A DNA stretch of 64,000 nucleotides from Zerene cesonia (taxonomy: Eukaryota; Arthropoda; Insecta; Lepidoptera; Pieridae), in the NCBI RefSeq assembly GCF_012273895.1, contig NC_052122.1:930001-994000 (forward strand), read 5' to 3'. The notes under the pieces are model-generated. The model ran no database searches. It saw only the letters and a program-made list of their open reading frames with translations, and had not been told where the DNA came from. The position numbers were made by a program, and so were the translations under genes. Positions within the stretch are counted from its first letter, which is position 1, and each line of letters opens with the position of its first letter. Positions 1 through 16,124 of this stretch are shown piece by piece.

Positions 1-1677
1 GGACAGACCGCTAGTAGTATATATTTCTGATAATACGATACATCAAACATTCATTATTCCTATATTATGTATCGTTATAATGCAATCGTCATACTATTAT
101 ATTTCTAACATGCAATAAACAAATCGATATCTACAAAAGAAAGGCTATATAGAACAGTTGCAACATGAAAAAAATAAAACAAAATTATTCTTCAGGGGCC
201 CAAGTCTACTATATTAATAAAATGACACATAAAGATTCAATTGAACTCTATTACAATTAAATTTGCATTGTTAAAATATTCGTATTCTGCAAAAATTAAA
301 TTGCACAGTATCGCACATTGTAATGGTGTCAATGAGACAATTCTCCGTTCTGCCAACGAAATATCCCATGATATGCGTGTCCCATGGCTATTTTGAACTA
401 TTATAAATATAAGGCTCTTTATTATATATATAAGGCTATCAAGTCTGTCAAACCATTCTTCGATTATGACACAATTAAAGCATTCGTTAAGTGACTTGGG
501 CCCTATGATAATAAAAAATATTTAAAAACTGGTTAAATATACATGTAATAGATACGTAGGCCTAGTTTTTAGAATTAAGTATTTACTAACGATAGTAAGA
601 AAGAAGCACTAGATAGAAAAATACGCATAACCATATCTACTAAATTCGTTATTACTATTAACGCACATATTTGACAATTGGCCTTTTCACTAGACTTTAA
701 AATTTGACTAGTAACATGATTTCAATAACTTACTAAGATATAAGCAGGATAACAACTAACATTATATTAAACGTAACCAATTTTAGAAGTCATAGTGTAA
801 ATTTAGTTTTTATTTTGCAAAACTTACATTCATTATTGGCACTTTTCGAAAACAAAGCTTCTAGATACACTTCTAGAATAAGGCACTGAAATAATAATCG
901 CTAACGTAATAAAAAATCTACAGACTATCATGAAAATAAATTAACCTCCCAACCCCAAAATTCAACCCCAGCCTAACGACAATTATAATAGAAGCTAACT
1001 ATGTATATAATATAATGTTTACTATAAAAAAATACAAAAATGGAAATACAACCGAATTCATGCTTTTGTCCCGATCCCTAAAACTTTTTATAGATTATTT
1101 TCTCTGCCACCCTAACTAATTCATAACCCTATCCAGTCCGAAATTCAGTCGCATCATCTCACTGTATCATTCCTTCTACGATTTCAGACCAATTATACCA
1201 ACCTCTACCTAGTAGCGGCCAATCGTCAAACTGAAAATATTCTTGTAATTGTGGAGAGTAGAGGAAGGAAAACAATAATACAATACACTAAAGAAAAGTG
1301 TCCCCTAAATTGTATCAAATAAGGATGGCGCCACTTTATCAAATACTTTGATAATATCTTTGTACTGTAGCCTTCATATACATTCATAAAACTCTGTTGT
1401 AATTACTTAAAAAAGGGGGCGTTTAACGAAATAAGTTTGAGGATCATTGTTCTAACGCAACTACGGTCGATAGAAAGAAAGAAAAGAAAGAAAGATACTC
1501 AACATTTGCCACACACTTTTCATATATCCTTTGTATAGTCGATCATTCTCTTTCCTCTACACTCTATAATTGTAATGCTCTGTCGAACTCATGGTACCCT
1601 GGTATACTTAGTCTGGCCATAAATACTGTTACACTTAATTATAAAAAAATATTACATTTGAATTTCGAATCTGTCAT
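1..1677. other. AT-rich non-coding stretch left of the gap
   Basis: No open frame or splice pattern resembling a gene is visible. The only structure noticed is a pair of inverted GGGCCCAAGTC repeats (listed separately) and a GAAAGAAAGAAAAG-type purine run near 1475-1495. It lies beyond the 3' end of Atg13. Confidence 0.6.
194..504. mobile_element. possible short inverted-repeat element (MITE-like)
   Basis: GGGCCCAAGTC at 196-206 is repeated in inverse orientation as GACTTGGGCCC at 493-503, about 310 bp apart, with AT-rich non-coding DNA between. This is the layout of a small non-autonomous DNA transposon. No clear target-site duplication was found, so chance or decay cannot be excluded. Confidence 0.35.
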
Positions 1678-2677
1678 NNNNNNNNNNNNNNNNNNNNNNN
1701 NNNNNNNNNNNNNNNNNNNNNNNNNNNNNNNNNNNNNNNNNNNNNNNNNNNNNNNNNNNNNNNNNNNNNNNNNNNNNNNNNNNNNNNNNNNNNNNNNNNN
1801 NNNNNNNNNNNNNNNNNNNNNNNNNNNNNNNNNNNNNNNNNNNNNNNNNNNNNNNNNNNNNNNNNNNNNNNNNNNNNNNNNNNNNNNNNNNNNNNNNNNN
1901 NNNNNNNNNNNNNNNNNNNNNNNNNNNNNNNNNNNNNNNNNNNNNNNNNNNNNNNNNNNNNNNNNNNNNNNNNNNNNNNNNNNNNNNNNNNNNNNNNNNN
2001 NNNNNNNNNNNNNNNNNNNNNNNNNNNNNNNNNNNNNNNNNNNNNNNNNNNNNNNNNNNNNNNNNNNNNNNNNNNNNNNNNNNNNNNNNNNNNNNNNNNN
2101 NNNNNNNNNNNNNNNNNNNNNNNNNNNNNNNNNNNNNNNNNNNNNNNNNNNNNNNNNNNNNNNNNNNNNNNNNNNNNNNNNNNNNNNNNNNNNNNNNNNN
2201 NNNNNNNNNNNNNNNNNNNNNNNNNNNNNNNNNNNNNNNNNNNNNNNNNNNNNNNNNNNNNNNNNNNNNNNNNNNNNNNNNNNNNNNNNNNNNNNNNNNN
2301 NNNNNNNNNNNNNNNNNNNNNNNNNNNNNNNNNNNNNNNNNNNNNNNNNNNNNNNNNNNNNNNNNNNNNNNNNNNNNNNNNNNNNNNNNNNNNNNNNNNN
2401 NNNNNNNNNNNNNNNNNNNNNNNNNNNNNNNNNNNNNNNNNNNNNNNNNNNNNNNNNNNNNNNNNNNNNNNNNNNNNNNNNNNNNNNNNNNNNNNNNNNN
2501 NNNNNNNNNNNNNNNNNNNNNNNNNNNNNNNNNNNNNNNNNNNNNNNNNNNNNNNNNNNNNNNNNNNNNNNNNNNNNNNNNNNNNNNNNNNNNNNNNNNN
2601 NNNNNNNNNNNNNNNNNNNNNNNNNNNNNNNNNNNNNNNNNNNNNNNNNNNNNNNNNNNNNNNNNNNNNNNNNNNNN
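1678..2677. other. assembly gap (1000 N)
   Basis: An uninterrupted run of exactly 1000 N, a conventional placeholder for a scaffold gap of unknown true size. Open frames crossing it are artefacts. Confidence 0.99.
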
Positions 2678-4408
2678 AGTAATAAATGTTATTTGCAGTT
2701 AACAATTTTCTTTTTTCTTTATTACAATATTTATGGCAAGACTAGGTATATAGGTTCATTATGCTGTAAAAGTTATATGACATGTATGGTTATGTATTTT
2801 CATGTCCGTATGTGTGTCATATTCGACTGTAATACCCTGGTCCCAGGTGCTACAAAATCTAGTTCATTTCCTTCATAGAACTTACTTAACAACCAGTGTA
2901 ATATTAATATTTCTATATAAAATGAATCAAGGAATAAGGCAGAGATTTCGTATGAGTCGAAAATCTAAAGTATGACTACAATAATAATTTCATAACTTGT
3001 ACAGTTACACATTTTGTTAAGTTCATATAATCATAATTCATAGCATTTTGTTCAAACGTTTATAATAAACTTTATGCAAAGTCAGCTAAAGATCGATCAT
3101 AATAATCATCTAATATTGGAATGCAACAACATTGTATATCAAATTTCAACATCAACATTGTAATATGTGATCGACGTTGATCACATTAGACTAAAATATA
3201 TTTTAATTTGATTACATTTTTTCTATGTTTATTAAAATATTTTCTACAACAAACATGATATTTATTCATCTATTGTACAAACACGGGTAATTAAACTTAG
3301 ACGAGAATTCACACTTCACATGTCACGCCTCTATTTTGATTCATTCCCGAAGCACTGAGATTATTAGAAAGAATTTGAGTTAAGGGAAGTTAAGATAAAG
3401 AGTTTTGAGCCTCTGTTTCTATTTCTATTTCGATACCTTTGTTTTATATTCGTTCGTATTTAAATTAAATAGTTATCACACATGGAAGTCGAATCTAAAT
3501 GCTTCACAAGTCACAATTTTCAAACATAATTAATGTGTAACTCCGACCTAGCTTATGATTTTATGATGTTTGATTTGTAATAAAAGTCACAAGCATTGTA
3601 TATTAATAAAACTATTGCTTTGTTAAAGGAAATCCATAAAAATATTGAATCAGTTGTGAGCTTTATAAAAGCAAACTCTGTTTTGTCAACAGAATCTTGT
3701 TAATGTAGTGATAGAAATAAGGATCAATTATTTTCTAATAATTTTTTATAAAATACACATTACTTGTGTAGATCATAAAACGGTCTAAATGATGAATTTA
3801 ACACGATTGTTTCGAGAAATGTCGAAAGATATCTCAATGTTCAAAACTATTTATTTTGGTAATGTTGTTGATTTTTATATTCTGTACCTCTCGTAAAAAA
3901 AAATAATACTCGAGACTACAGAGTTACACATACAAACAAATAGTAGTAATGATAAGAGAGCCTTTTTAAATATAAATCAATGTCTACTATACTAAATAAT
4001 TTCTTTCTACCTTCCTTTTGTATGAATAAAGATGCTTTTGATACTTTCATTCAACGGTATAATTTGTGTCTACAAATTTGTCCGTTTGGACAAATATATG
4101 TCAACAATTCCAAAAAAAAGAACTATTATATGCCACATTTCAGAGGATAAACGAACCCCACAAGATTTCCCTATTTCATGATACGTTTTTGTAATAAATA
4201 TTATATATCACTGTTGAATCAAATTTCTATACCCAGGCTTAGCATAATAATGAGTTCTATCGCTACAAGCGTAAAGTATGGACACTCCGCACCTCTCCCT
4301 GAAAGGAGAGAACGCGACGTGGAAAGATGACATGACATTACACAGATTATGTCACGACTCCGAAATGTGACCCAGGTGCGTATGTCTGTTTGTCCGTTCC
4401 AATATGCT
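2678..4408. other. AT-rich DNA and probable Atg13 3' UTR
   Basis: No gene seen. The portion nearest 4408 (about 4250-4408) is more GC-rich than its surroundings and probably represents the 3' untranslated region of Atg13, read on the minus strand. The rest shows only AT-rich sequence. Confidence 0.5.
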
Positions 4409-7400
4409 TTAGGAGTGATCCGAGCTATACTCCGGGTTACTGAACATAGACTCGACCATACTATCGAACTCCGGTACCGCGTCTTCATACATCTTGAGTT
4501 GCTGGCTGAGCGTCTCCGAGTCAGTGGAAACTGACTCAACGTCCGTCCATGCGTCGCTCGCTGACCGCGCTTGCAAGCACTCCTGGTAGAAGTTAGCCAG
4601 CTCTGTTATGGGGCTGCCGTCCGCGAATGGGAACTCCTGAAATTAGATATAATGTGTAAATATAGACGCAGAACAATAACAGAAATGAATAATAAACAAA
4701 ATAAGTGAGGTTGTTTTCAGGAAATATGGAAAACAAAATATAATATTATTTAAGATAATATAAGGCCTTCCAAATTGTAACAATGGTTAATTTAAAACGT
4801 GTTTTATTAGCTTTTGTATTTTGTGTGGCAGCCATAACGCAATCGTAGCTTTTTGAAATTTGCTCGCGCAGTCAAAGAAAAAGATACCCCCAGGTTTTCC
4901 CCGCTCAGTTTCCATTTTCTAAGGGTTTCCGGGATACGAAATATCCTACGTCGGGTGAAAAACTTTGTATGAAACAATATCCAAATCAGTCCAGTGGTTT
5001 AGGCGTGAGGAAGAGACAAACAGTTAGTTTCGCGTGTACTTCGTTATACGTTTTTCTTAAAACAGTATAGTATTTAGTATTTATAATCACAAAATTTGTT
5101 TAGGTACATATTTATTATCAGCACGGCATTTATCTATATCATATGAATGTATCATATTAATTTTATAAGTAACAATTAATGATTTTCATAATTGGAAGAT
5201 TAAAAAAATATATAATTAATTCGCAGAGGCCATATTCGCAGGTATACGATTAATATACAATTATAGCCCATATTCATAGTTCTTTGCATGAGTTATTCGC
5301 ATGCGTCCTCCCTCGCATTGATCGAAAACTCAATAAGAGTAAAGCATCTCTTTATTCACTTATTAGCAAGTAATTCAAATCAGTTCAGAAGATCCAGATT
5401 TGTACAATATTATTTAGTGTCATTCATATGTCTATAAAGATAGATTAGGTGGACATAATACATTCATGTTTATGGCACCATGGAAATACACATTTATAAT
5501 TTCAATCCAATCAGTTCAGCCGTTTAGAAGTTATGAGTTAAAATAATCTTGTGGAAGCTTTATTCTCACTAGGCGTTATCACATAGAAATGATGCATTTT
5601 CCGTCGGTAAAAAGTAGCCTATGTTCATCAGGGATAATATCAGTTTTGAATGTATAAGAATTTTTTAAATTCGTTCAGTACTAACAAACAAACAAACAAT
5701 AAAAGTTTTCGTCTCTCTTTCCTTATTATTGTGTAGCCCATACATATTTACAAATAGCAAAATGCGCGAACTAAGCCAATATATATAACCTTAAATAGTA
5801 GAATATATATAATTATATATATGTTTCCGCCCACCGATCCATTTGCGTGGGTTTCTCGTTTTGTCATTGTAGTTCGATCCTCTCTTGCCTTACTGTTTAG
5901 TACAAAAAAACAGTATTTGCGCAAGCGTCCTATGTATCCAAATCCATTCAGAATTTTAGATGTTATAACAGTTACTTTCGCATTTGCAATATTAAGTACT
6001 AGCTGCGCCCCGCGGTTTCACCCGCGTAAGTTCGTATCCCGTAGGGTTATCGGGATAAAAGTTGCCTATATGTTATTACCAATGTCCAGCTGTCTACATA
6101 CCAAATTTCATTGCAATCGGTTCAGCAGTTTTTGCGTGAAGAGCAACAAACCCACACATATCTTTACAAACTTTCGCATTTACAATATTAGTAGGATGAT
6201 GTATGTCTTTGATCAATTATATTACTGGCTGTTTGACTAACTCCGTAATGGAATGCTATTAAGGAACAAATAAATAAATTATTGTCAACTGCAGTTTGCA
6301 AATACACAGGTTCATCATAGTCATAGTGTTTTGAGAAAAAAAATTGCACGGCAGGGCATATTAAGAAAACTTTCGCATGAGGTTTTAATATATTAAGTAG
6401 TGTTTATTTTTAAAATAATATATATACTTTAAATTACTTTAATATAGCAAACTTTAACAGTTGAACCCAGGTAGAGGAATAAACAGAATTGCCTACTACT
6501 ACTATTTATTTGCTAATAGAAAATTTTCTAATAGAGTTCTTGCCTTTTTTAACATAATCAATTCGGTAGTTTTTCCTTGTTATATTGTATATGGGTATTT
6601 AATATATGTTGCTTTACAATTTTCTGCAAAACATAGCACAACCAATGCTAACCCAAAACACGTTAATCCATGGAAGGTTGTGGCACAACCACAATTTTGT
6701 ATGGATGTGAGTGATAAACTCACATTAGATATATATTCTTCTCTTATCTTCTCGTGTCCCCAAAGATAAACTTTTTGGGCAATCAACCCCAGAACAAGAT
6801 ATCATAATGTATGAAGATGGAAATACCTATTATATATTTTTTAATTTCTTATTAATTCTAACACACATACATTAGATATCAAATTGCAATCGTCTAAATA
6901 AAAAATAATGAAGCATTAGCATGGTCAGCTCATGGACACCTTCGTGTCAACAATTGGTAATGAATGTTTTAAAACTATTATAAATAAACATCATAAGAAA
7001 ACAAATATCATGTGTTGAGTATAAGGGATAATCGTATCATCTTGGCTTTACTTAAAATTTAAGTGTGAATATTGGATTGAATTACTTTGCATCAGCAAAT
7101 GTAAACAAGGGTTATAGCTACTTATACGATAGACAAAGAAGCAGACACAATTCGCTAAAGCATTTACTTTAAAACAAAACAAATAGCCTTTACAAATAGA
7201 CTCTGTTCGACAAATTTCGCATTGCAATATCCAATCAATATCATTCTATTTAAACATTGTGCCGATAACATAGGACATGTGTGGAAACTTATTAAAATAT
7301 AAACTTAGGAAAATTTATTAAAATATGAATAAAAATTAATATAATGTCTTGTATCAAATAAAACTTTTTTGCACTATGATGAAATGTAAACTGATCAATC

Positions 7401-10011
7401 TCTACTTCTCTTTAAATGCCATGGAATAATGTCTTACTAAGACCAGCTAACCATATAACTGACCATATAACTGAACATTGGACAAGCAATATTCTTTATT
7501 ATCTATTACACTAAATGTATGAAAGCAAACCAAAGACACATTTTACTATATTGCAATTGCTGTGCAAAGTTTAAGGATATAACATAACACCAATTGTGGA
7601 AAGCATAAAAATACAGATGTTATTATATCTACTGAGTATTGAAAATATTACCATTAAGCTTGCATATTTGTCTTTAGGCTTTGGCATCTCAACCGCTTTG
7701 CTAGCATATTGTGCTAGAGCGTTTGATGTCTCCGTACTTGGCCCAGGTTTTGCGAGCACCTCAGCCATTGACAAGAGCTTCATTTTCTGAAATTTACAAT
7801 ACTACATGTTACTAAAAATTCAATTAAATGAAATTACAATTAAAATATAAATTATGAAATACATATTCTATTTTCTATATCATTTATATGTTTAATTTTT
7901 AGTTTTATAGGATAGTTTATATTATTTCAATTACGATAAATGACTACCCGGGCGGAGCCGGGGCGTGCAGCTAGTAGAGATATAAATAAATAAATAAACA
8001 TATAAATGAGAAATTTTGAAAGAATAGAAAAAATTTGATCACGAGGCAGGATTCGAACCTGCGTTTCTTGCCTAACCGTAGCAACGCCTAGCCTCTCGGC
8101 CACCCGTGATCCTGCCACAGTAATCGAATTTCTTCTACCCTTTCGGTTTCATGTGCCTAAGGGGCACCCCACGAATCCTGCCTCGTGATCAATTTTTTTC
8201 TATTCTTTCAAAATTTCTCATTTATATGTTTATTTATTTATTTATATCTCTACTAGCTGCACGCCCCGGCTCCGCCCGGGTAGTCATTTATCGTAATTGA
8301 AATAATATAAACTATCCTATGATGATACATGATTATTATGTAATGTAATCTTACTTTCTCCATTTTGTCTTTTTCTGCAAGAAGCCATGCCATTGGAGGT
8401 TCAGGAGGTAATTGCTGACTCAAAGCATCATGCAATTCTTTAATTTTTACTGTGTCTACAAATGCACCAGCTGTCAATGGTTTAGAAAGATCTACCTTCT
8501 TCTTTTCATTGTGGTTTTTCCTGAAATGAAAATTGACTCTTAACATATAAATTCCAAAACACTTTTCTTAGAAAAATAGTTGAATTATTATTAAATAAGA
8601 TTATATTGTGAACATGAGATAAAAGTAAATTTGAATAATTCTGGTGTACAAAAAAAAATTAAAGTAATTTTCTAGCAAGTTTTATATTCTTCTGTTTAGT
8701 AATCTGTGCCCCCTGCTTTTATCCATATTGTATATGATGTTATAATATAGCCTTTCTCTATAAATGGACTATCTATACTGAGAATTTTTCAATTGTATTT
8801 AAAGTGGCTGAGATAAATGCATTCAAACAAAAAATATTTTCAGCCATATAATATTAGTATAGATTAACATAGCTAATTGATAATAAATAGGCTAAGGTTG
8901 TATTGTTTTTAGACATACCTAGGACTTTCTCTAGGGAAATGATCACTTTTAACCATAATATCACTGTTAGATATATTTTGAACTTCTCCATAACTAGGTG
9001 CTCTTCCTCGGGGCTCAGGCAATATTGCCATTTCAGTCCTATAAACTACTTCAATTTGTATCATACCGATAGGCATGCGTAATTCACTCACTTTGATGTT
9101 TTTATATTTTTCACCTGAAAAATATTTGCAATATAAAAATTGAATATAAATTTAAGTGAATATTTGCATACAAATTCAATATTATCAAAAGATTTTCTTT
9201 TAAAAACCCTTATAATGCATAAGGAGTGACTATAACATTAAATGACATGAATATTCAAATGGGATATCTTACCTAGCAAGTCAAAATTTGGCTTGCCACC
9301 ATATATTTTGTGTGAGATTTTATAACTGTCCTTATTTTGTAGCCGTGACATCTTATAAGCCGGTGTTATCCTTGATATACTGAGAGTTGATTTCAGCATT
9401 ATGCTCATGCGATAGTATATGGTGGATATTGATGAAATAGTTGCATCACAGCCAGGAACCATCTTGATGGTCCACAGCTCCAATACCATCTCATCTCCAT
9501 CATTTGTTCTCAAAGAAATTTCTATACATAATACATTTGATAAAGCTTCAACTACTTCGCCATTTAAAACTCGCTTAGTGTCATTGTTCACTTCAGGAAC
9601 ATCCGGTATGGATAGATTAAACTGGAAGCAAAATTTGTAAATGTATTGTTTTTGATAATATCTGTTATCTATATTATTAACATTGTTAAAATTATGCATT
9701 TTGATGTGACTAACATGCTACTTCATAACATAAACAACTTAATGACACTAGGAATCGCAGTGATGTTCACTAATGAATTGTAAATTTTAATAAAAACATA
9801 AATACTTCAAAACATAAAAATAGATTACCCATTGTAAGTTGTTTGGTGAAGCTGCCGCATCAGTTATATCGTCTGATAATTTAGACGTATTGTAAACATG
9901 GCTAATTTTTTTACCTTGCCGACTTTGCACGACTATTTGAGCAACTTTCAAAGTCAATATCTTTGTAAACTTATATAACTTTAATCTATCTTGAGCTTCT
10001 GAACTAGACAT
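4409..10011 (-). CDS. Atg13: autophagy-related protein 13 (Atg13)
   Basis: Atg13 is the HORMA-domain adaptor of the Atg1/ULK1 kinase complex that starts autophagosome formation. Six minus-strand coding exons fit together in frame: 10011-9829, 9621-9273, 9114-8919, 8520-8355, 7786-7652 and 4636-4409, all with GT donors and AG acceptors. They give 418 residues. The N-terminal half (about residues 8-195) reads as the Atg13 HORMA domain: FTKILTLKVAQIVVQSR, then FNLSIPDVPEV, LCIEISLRTNDGDEMVLELW, ISRITPAYKMSR and MVKSDHF. The last exon carries the conserved C-terminal segment (LANFYQE ... VPEFDSMVES), which corresponds to the FYREF...REFDAFVETL tail of human ATG13. The disordered middle is shorter than in fly or human proteins (roughly 520 residues). 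The start is the first ATG of exon 1. Intron 5 is about 3 kb and holds repeats. Confidence 0.93.
4805..5045. mobile_element. degenerate repeat fragment in Atg13 intron 5
   Basis: A relatively GC-rich block including GGGATACGAAATATCCTACG and a TTTAGGCGTGAGGAAGAGAC tail resembles the end portions of lepidopteran non-autonomous elements (the phrase meaning 'the host pairs with ... accompanying GTGAAA'). Too decayed to classify. Confidence 0.35.
5999..6196 (-). mobile_element. Lep1-type Helitron, non-autonomous
   Basis: Read on the minus strand it begins TCCTACTAATATTGTAAA, runs through the family-typical ACCGATTGCAATGAAATTTG and the CCGCGGGGCGCAGCTAG 3' hairpin end, and stops with CTAG, as Helitrons do. 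It lies in Atg13 intron 5. The 5821-6240 open frame runs through it and is not a gene. Confidence 0.8.
7908..8325. repeat. foldback element with tRNA-like SINE centre
   Basis: About 148 bp at 7908-8055 is repeated almost exactly in reverse orientation at about 8174-8325, so each arm carries CCCGGGCGGAGCCGGGG, a TAAATAAATAAA run and GAAATTTTGAAAGAATAG. The centre is the tRNA-like sequence listed next. The structure sits in Atg13 intron 4, between exons 4 and 5, and its right arm overlaps no coding base (exon 4 ends at 8355). It could form a very stable hairpin in the Atg13 pre-mRNA. Confidence 0.85.
8039..8112 (-). repeat. tRNA-like SINE head
   Basis: On the minus strand GATCACG at one end pairs with CGTGATC at the other (7-bp acceptor-like stem). 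Between them are GGTGGCCGAGAGGCT (A-box/D-arm-like) and GCAGGTTCGAATCCTGC (a perfect T arm with B-box). The putative anticodon loop ACGGTTA has C rather than U before the triplet GGT, which argues against a working tRNA. A near-identical copy at 58457-58529 is inside a dispersed element, so this is a SINE head and not a tRNA gene. Confidence 0.8.
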
Positions 10012-11570
10012 TGCTATAACTAAATCAGAAAATAATTATCCTTCAAAAATCCACTTTCTGCGCATCGAATACATATTGTTGTTGGTCACAATATCTAAGA
10101 ATTAATGTGACACATGTCGTTAACCCATAATACCAAATACATTCAATTTAAAATTATTTAAAATCAAAAAAATTCTTAATTATTGTTTCTTGATAAAATC
10201 GTAGTAAATTGGTACATACAAATAATATAGTAAGCCCAGGGGCAAAATCACGACACGATCACCATAATCAATTTTCGTCTATGGTTCCATTTCATTATTT
10301 ATGGAAATACAGAGTACTTAGAATTTTAATATGCATATAACACGTCTTATAGATAAGAAAAAAATATAATCTATAAGATGCTAATAAACATAATCCATAA
10401 CATAAACCAATGGGTCTTTTTTTTATTTTGCTTCGGATCGGAAAGTGCTAAACAAATTTGACGCTAGTTATGGTGAGTTTTACAATTCCCTTTAGTGTTG
10501 CTTACTTTATTGATTTTCTTTATAAATCTGTTTAATGATGTAACAAAAAGTTATGCTTTTTTTTGCAATTTTTTATATATTTGTGTTGGCGTTGCTTTGT
10601 ACAAAATTTGTTCTGAATTTATGCTTTGATTCCCTTGTGATTGTCATAAATTTACCGCATAAATCTTTTGATTAAATTAGCCTATAAGTTAGATTTTCTC
10701 ACAACTTCAAGGACTTATTGAGATTTGTATACTATATCTTAGTTTGATGCATACGCGCGCTCCTGAGAAAAAGGGTCTTGACGGACAGTCAAACGAACGG
10801 ACATCAAAGCTTTTTGAATAAAAAAGAAACATCAAAATCGGTTCAAGCAGTAAAAAGTTATGAGGTAACAAACACATAAAAACAGTCAAACTGAGAACCT
10901 CCTTCTTTTTTGAAAGTCGGTTAAAATACCCTGCAGAGCAGTACCGTCCTGATCACTATGATCCTTGCAAGAGAAAATAATAGCAATCCAGTTATATTTA
11001 TAAGTTTATTTTGTTATAAGATTAGTGCATCATTAAGATTTTGAAAGCTGTTAAACATGTTTTATCTTGGATCATGGATTCATATTTATAATGAATAACA
11101 CAAAGAAATAAAACAAAGGAATTATAATGCTCAATCATTTATTACCATTATTTAAGACCAACAGCCAAACTTGAAATCTAGTACTTTATTAAAAAAATAT
11201 ACACATTTCAATAAATCATTTTATCAAATTTATTTTACAACCTTATGTACCTAACAAATGAATATCTATAAACTGTTTAAAAAAGTCTGCCTGTTCTATA
11301 AACTTTTTCAATTTGGGCGATATTACATAGATTATTGCATTAAGACACTGTTTACAATATTATTAGTTATAATCCATTATTACTAAATTGACTATACAAC
11401 CCAAATATGAGGAGAATATATTTAACATATAACATTATTGTGGTGGCATATAAAACACACAATTAACAGTATTAATATCAAGTACTCAGTTTTATCATGT
11501 ATGTCTTAGAATTATAATAACAACTAATGACAGTGCCTCTTCTAGACTTATGGTGTCTCATTTCTAGGTG
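10012..11570. other. intergenic DNA between Atg13 and Ubc7
   Basis: This holds the Atg13 5' flank and the Ubc7 3' flank. A TTTATT at 11138-11143 reads AATAAA on the minus strand and could be the Ubc7 polyadenylation signal. One retrotransposon-like tail is listed separately. No other gene was seen. Confidence 0.5.
10700..10925 (+). mobile_element. retrotransposon tail-like repeat
   Basis: The phrase AAAATCGGTTCAAGCAG, then AAAAGTTATGAGGTAACAAA and a TTGAAAGTCGGTTAAA end, recalls a very common insect interspersed repeat (RTE-like LINE or derivative). An inverse-oriented relative begins near 30488. The 10707-10889 open frame lies inside it and is not a gene. Confidence 0.5.
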
Positions 11571-15127
<3,557 letters not shown>

Positions 15128-16124
15128 ATTTTCAGTGTTGTGTCTTCCCGACGATCCCATAAACTCGATGATAGGTAATATAAAATTTTAATTTATTATC
15201 TTTATCGTATAGATTGTAGTAAATTTGCTTGACAATAATTCCTGATTGGCGAGAAAGTAGCGAAGTACAGACCACAAACAACGAATGAAATTGAAAATAG
15301 ACCTACGTCAGATTTGATGTTGAAATGACACTTGACACTCTATGTCTATGAAACTAAAAGATAAAAAATTTATTCAAAATAGGTAATAGGCTATTTTAAG
15401 AATATTCTAATGTTTTTATTTTCATGAATAAATTTCGTGTCGTTTAAAAAGGGACTTTGAGATTATCATTATAATATTTGAATCTAAAAAAATATTTATT
15501 TTATTTTTTATTAATGGACTACAAAGGCGGAGATTTTCTTACCAATTCCTTTTTTTAAGTTTGTTGCCTGAGAAATTTTAGTGGATAAACCAATTTTTAT
15601 GATTTTTTCGTTATTTGCAAGCTGGTGCCTTCCGAGTAGTTCCATTTAAATTTGGTTGTGTTCTGATAATTTTAAAGTGAGTAGTTCACAAAATCACAAT
15701 CTTTGTAATCGTATCATAATTAATCGTAAACATAACCCTATCAATAAAAAATATTAAACAACATTGTAAAGCCTAACCATTTTAAGGAAAAAAAAATTTA
15801 ATAAAAATTAATTTTTAAACTAAGCAAAAACGTCATAGACTATTATATAGACATATTTTATCTCTATTCTAAAGAACCATTTTTTATCTGTTATAGAAAT
15901 ATCACTATTGTTTTTTGAAATCTAATTTTACTTATTATGATAGTAGTTATTACTTAATAAAAATAATTACATCGATTTAACTTCATACGTAACTGATAAT
16001 AAATTTTACAAAAGACACCTTCGAATACCAAAATTACAAGACCCTATATGATAATAGATTTAATCTATACTTGATTTACTTTATAACGGATAAACTATTA
16101 CTAAAAGACGGCGCGGTTTGTAAC
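15128..16124. promoter_or_regulatory. shared upstream region of Ubc7 and the zinc-finger gene
   Basis: About 1 kb separates the divergent start codons of Ubc7 (minus) and the zinc-finger gene (plus), so both promoters should lie here. I see no recognisable core-promoter element and no gene. The Ubc7-proximal 150 bases are more GC-rich than the rest. Confidence 0.4.

Noticed and set aside
1658..2878. Long open frames on both strands across 1674-2878
   Set aside because: They consist almost wholly of N translated as X; the region is an assembly gap.
5821..6240. A 139-residue plus-strand protein
   Set aside because: Most of the frame is an antisense reading of a Lep1 Helitron.
8039..8112. A functional tRNA gene with GGT anticodon
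   Set aside because: The base before the anticodon is C instead of U, it is part of a dispersed SINE (second copy at 58457), and it lies in a foldback repeat.
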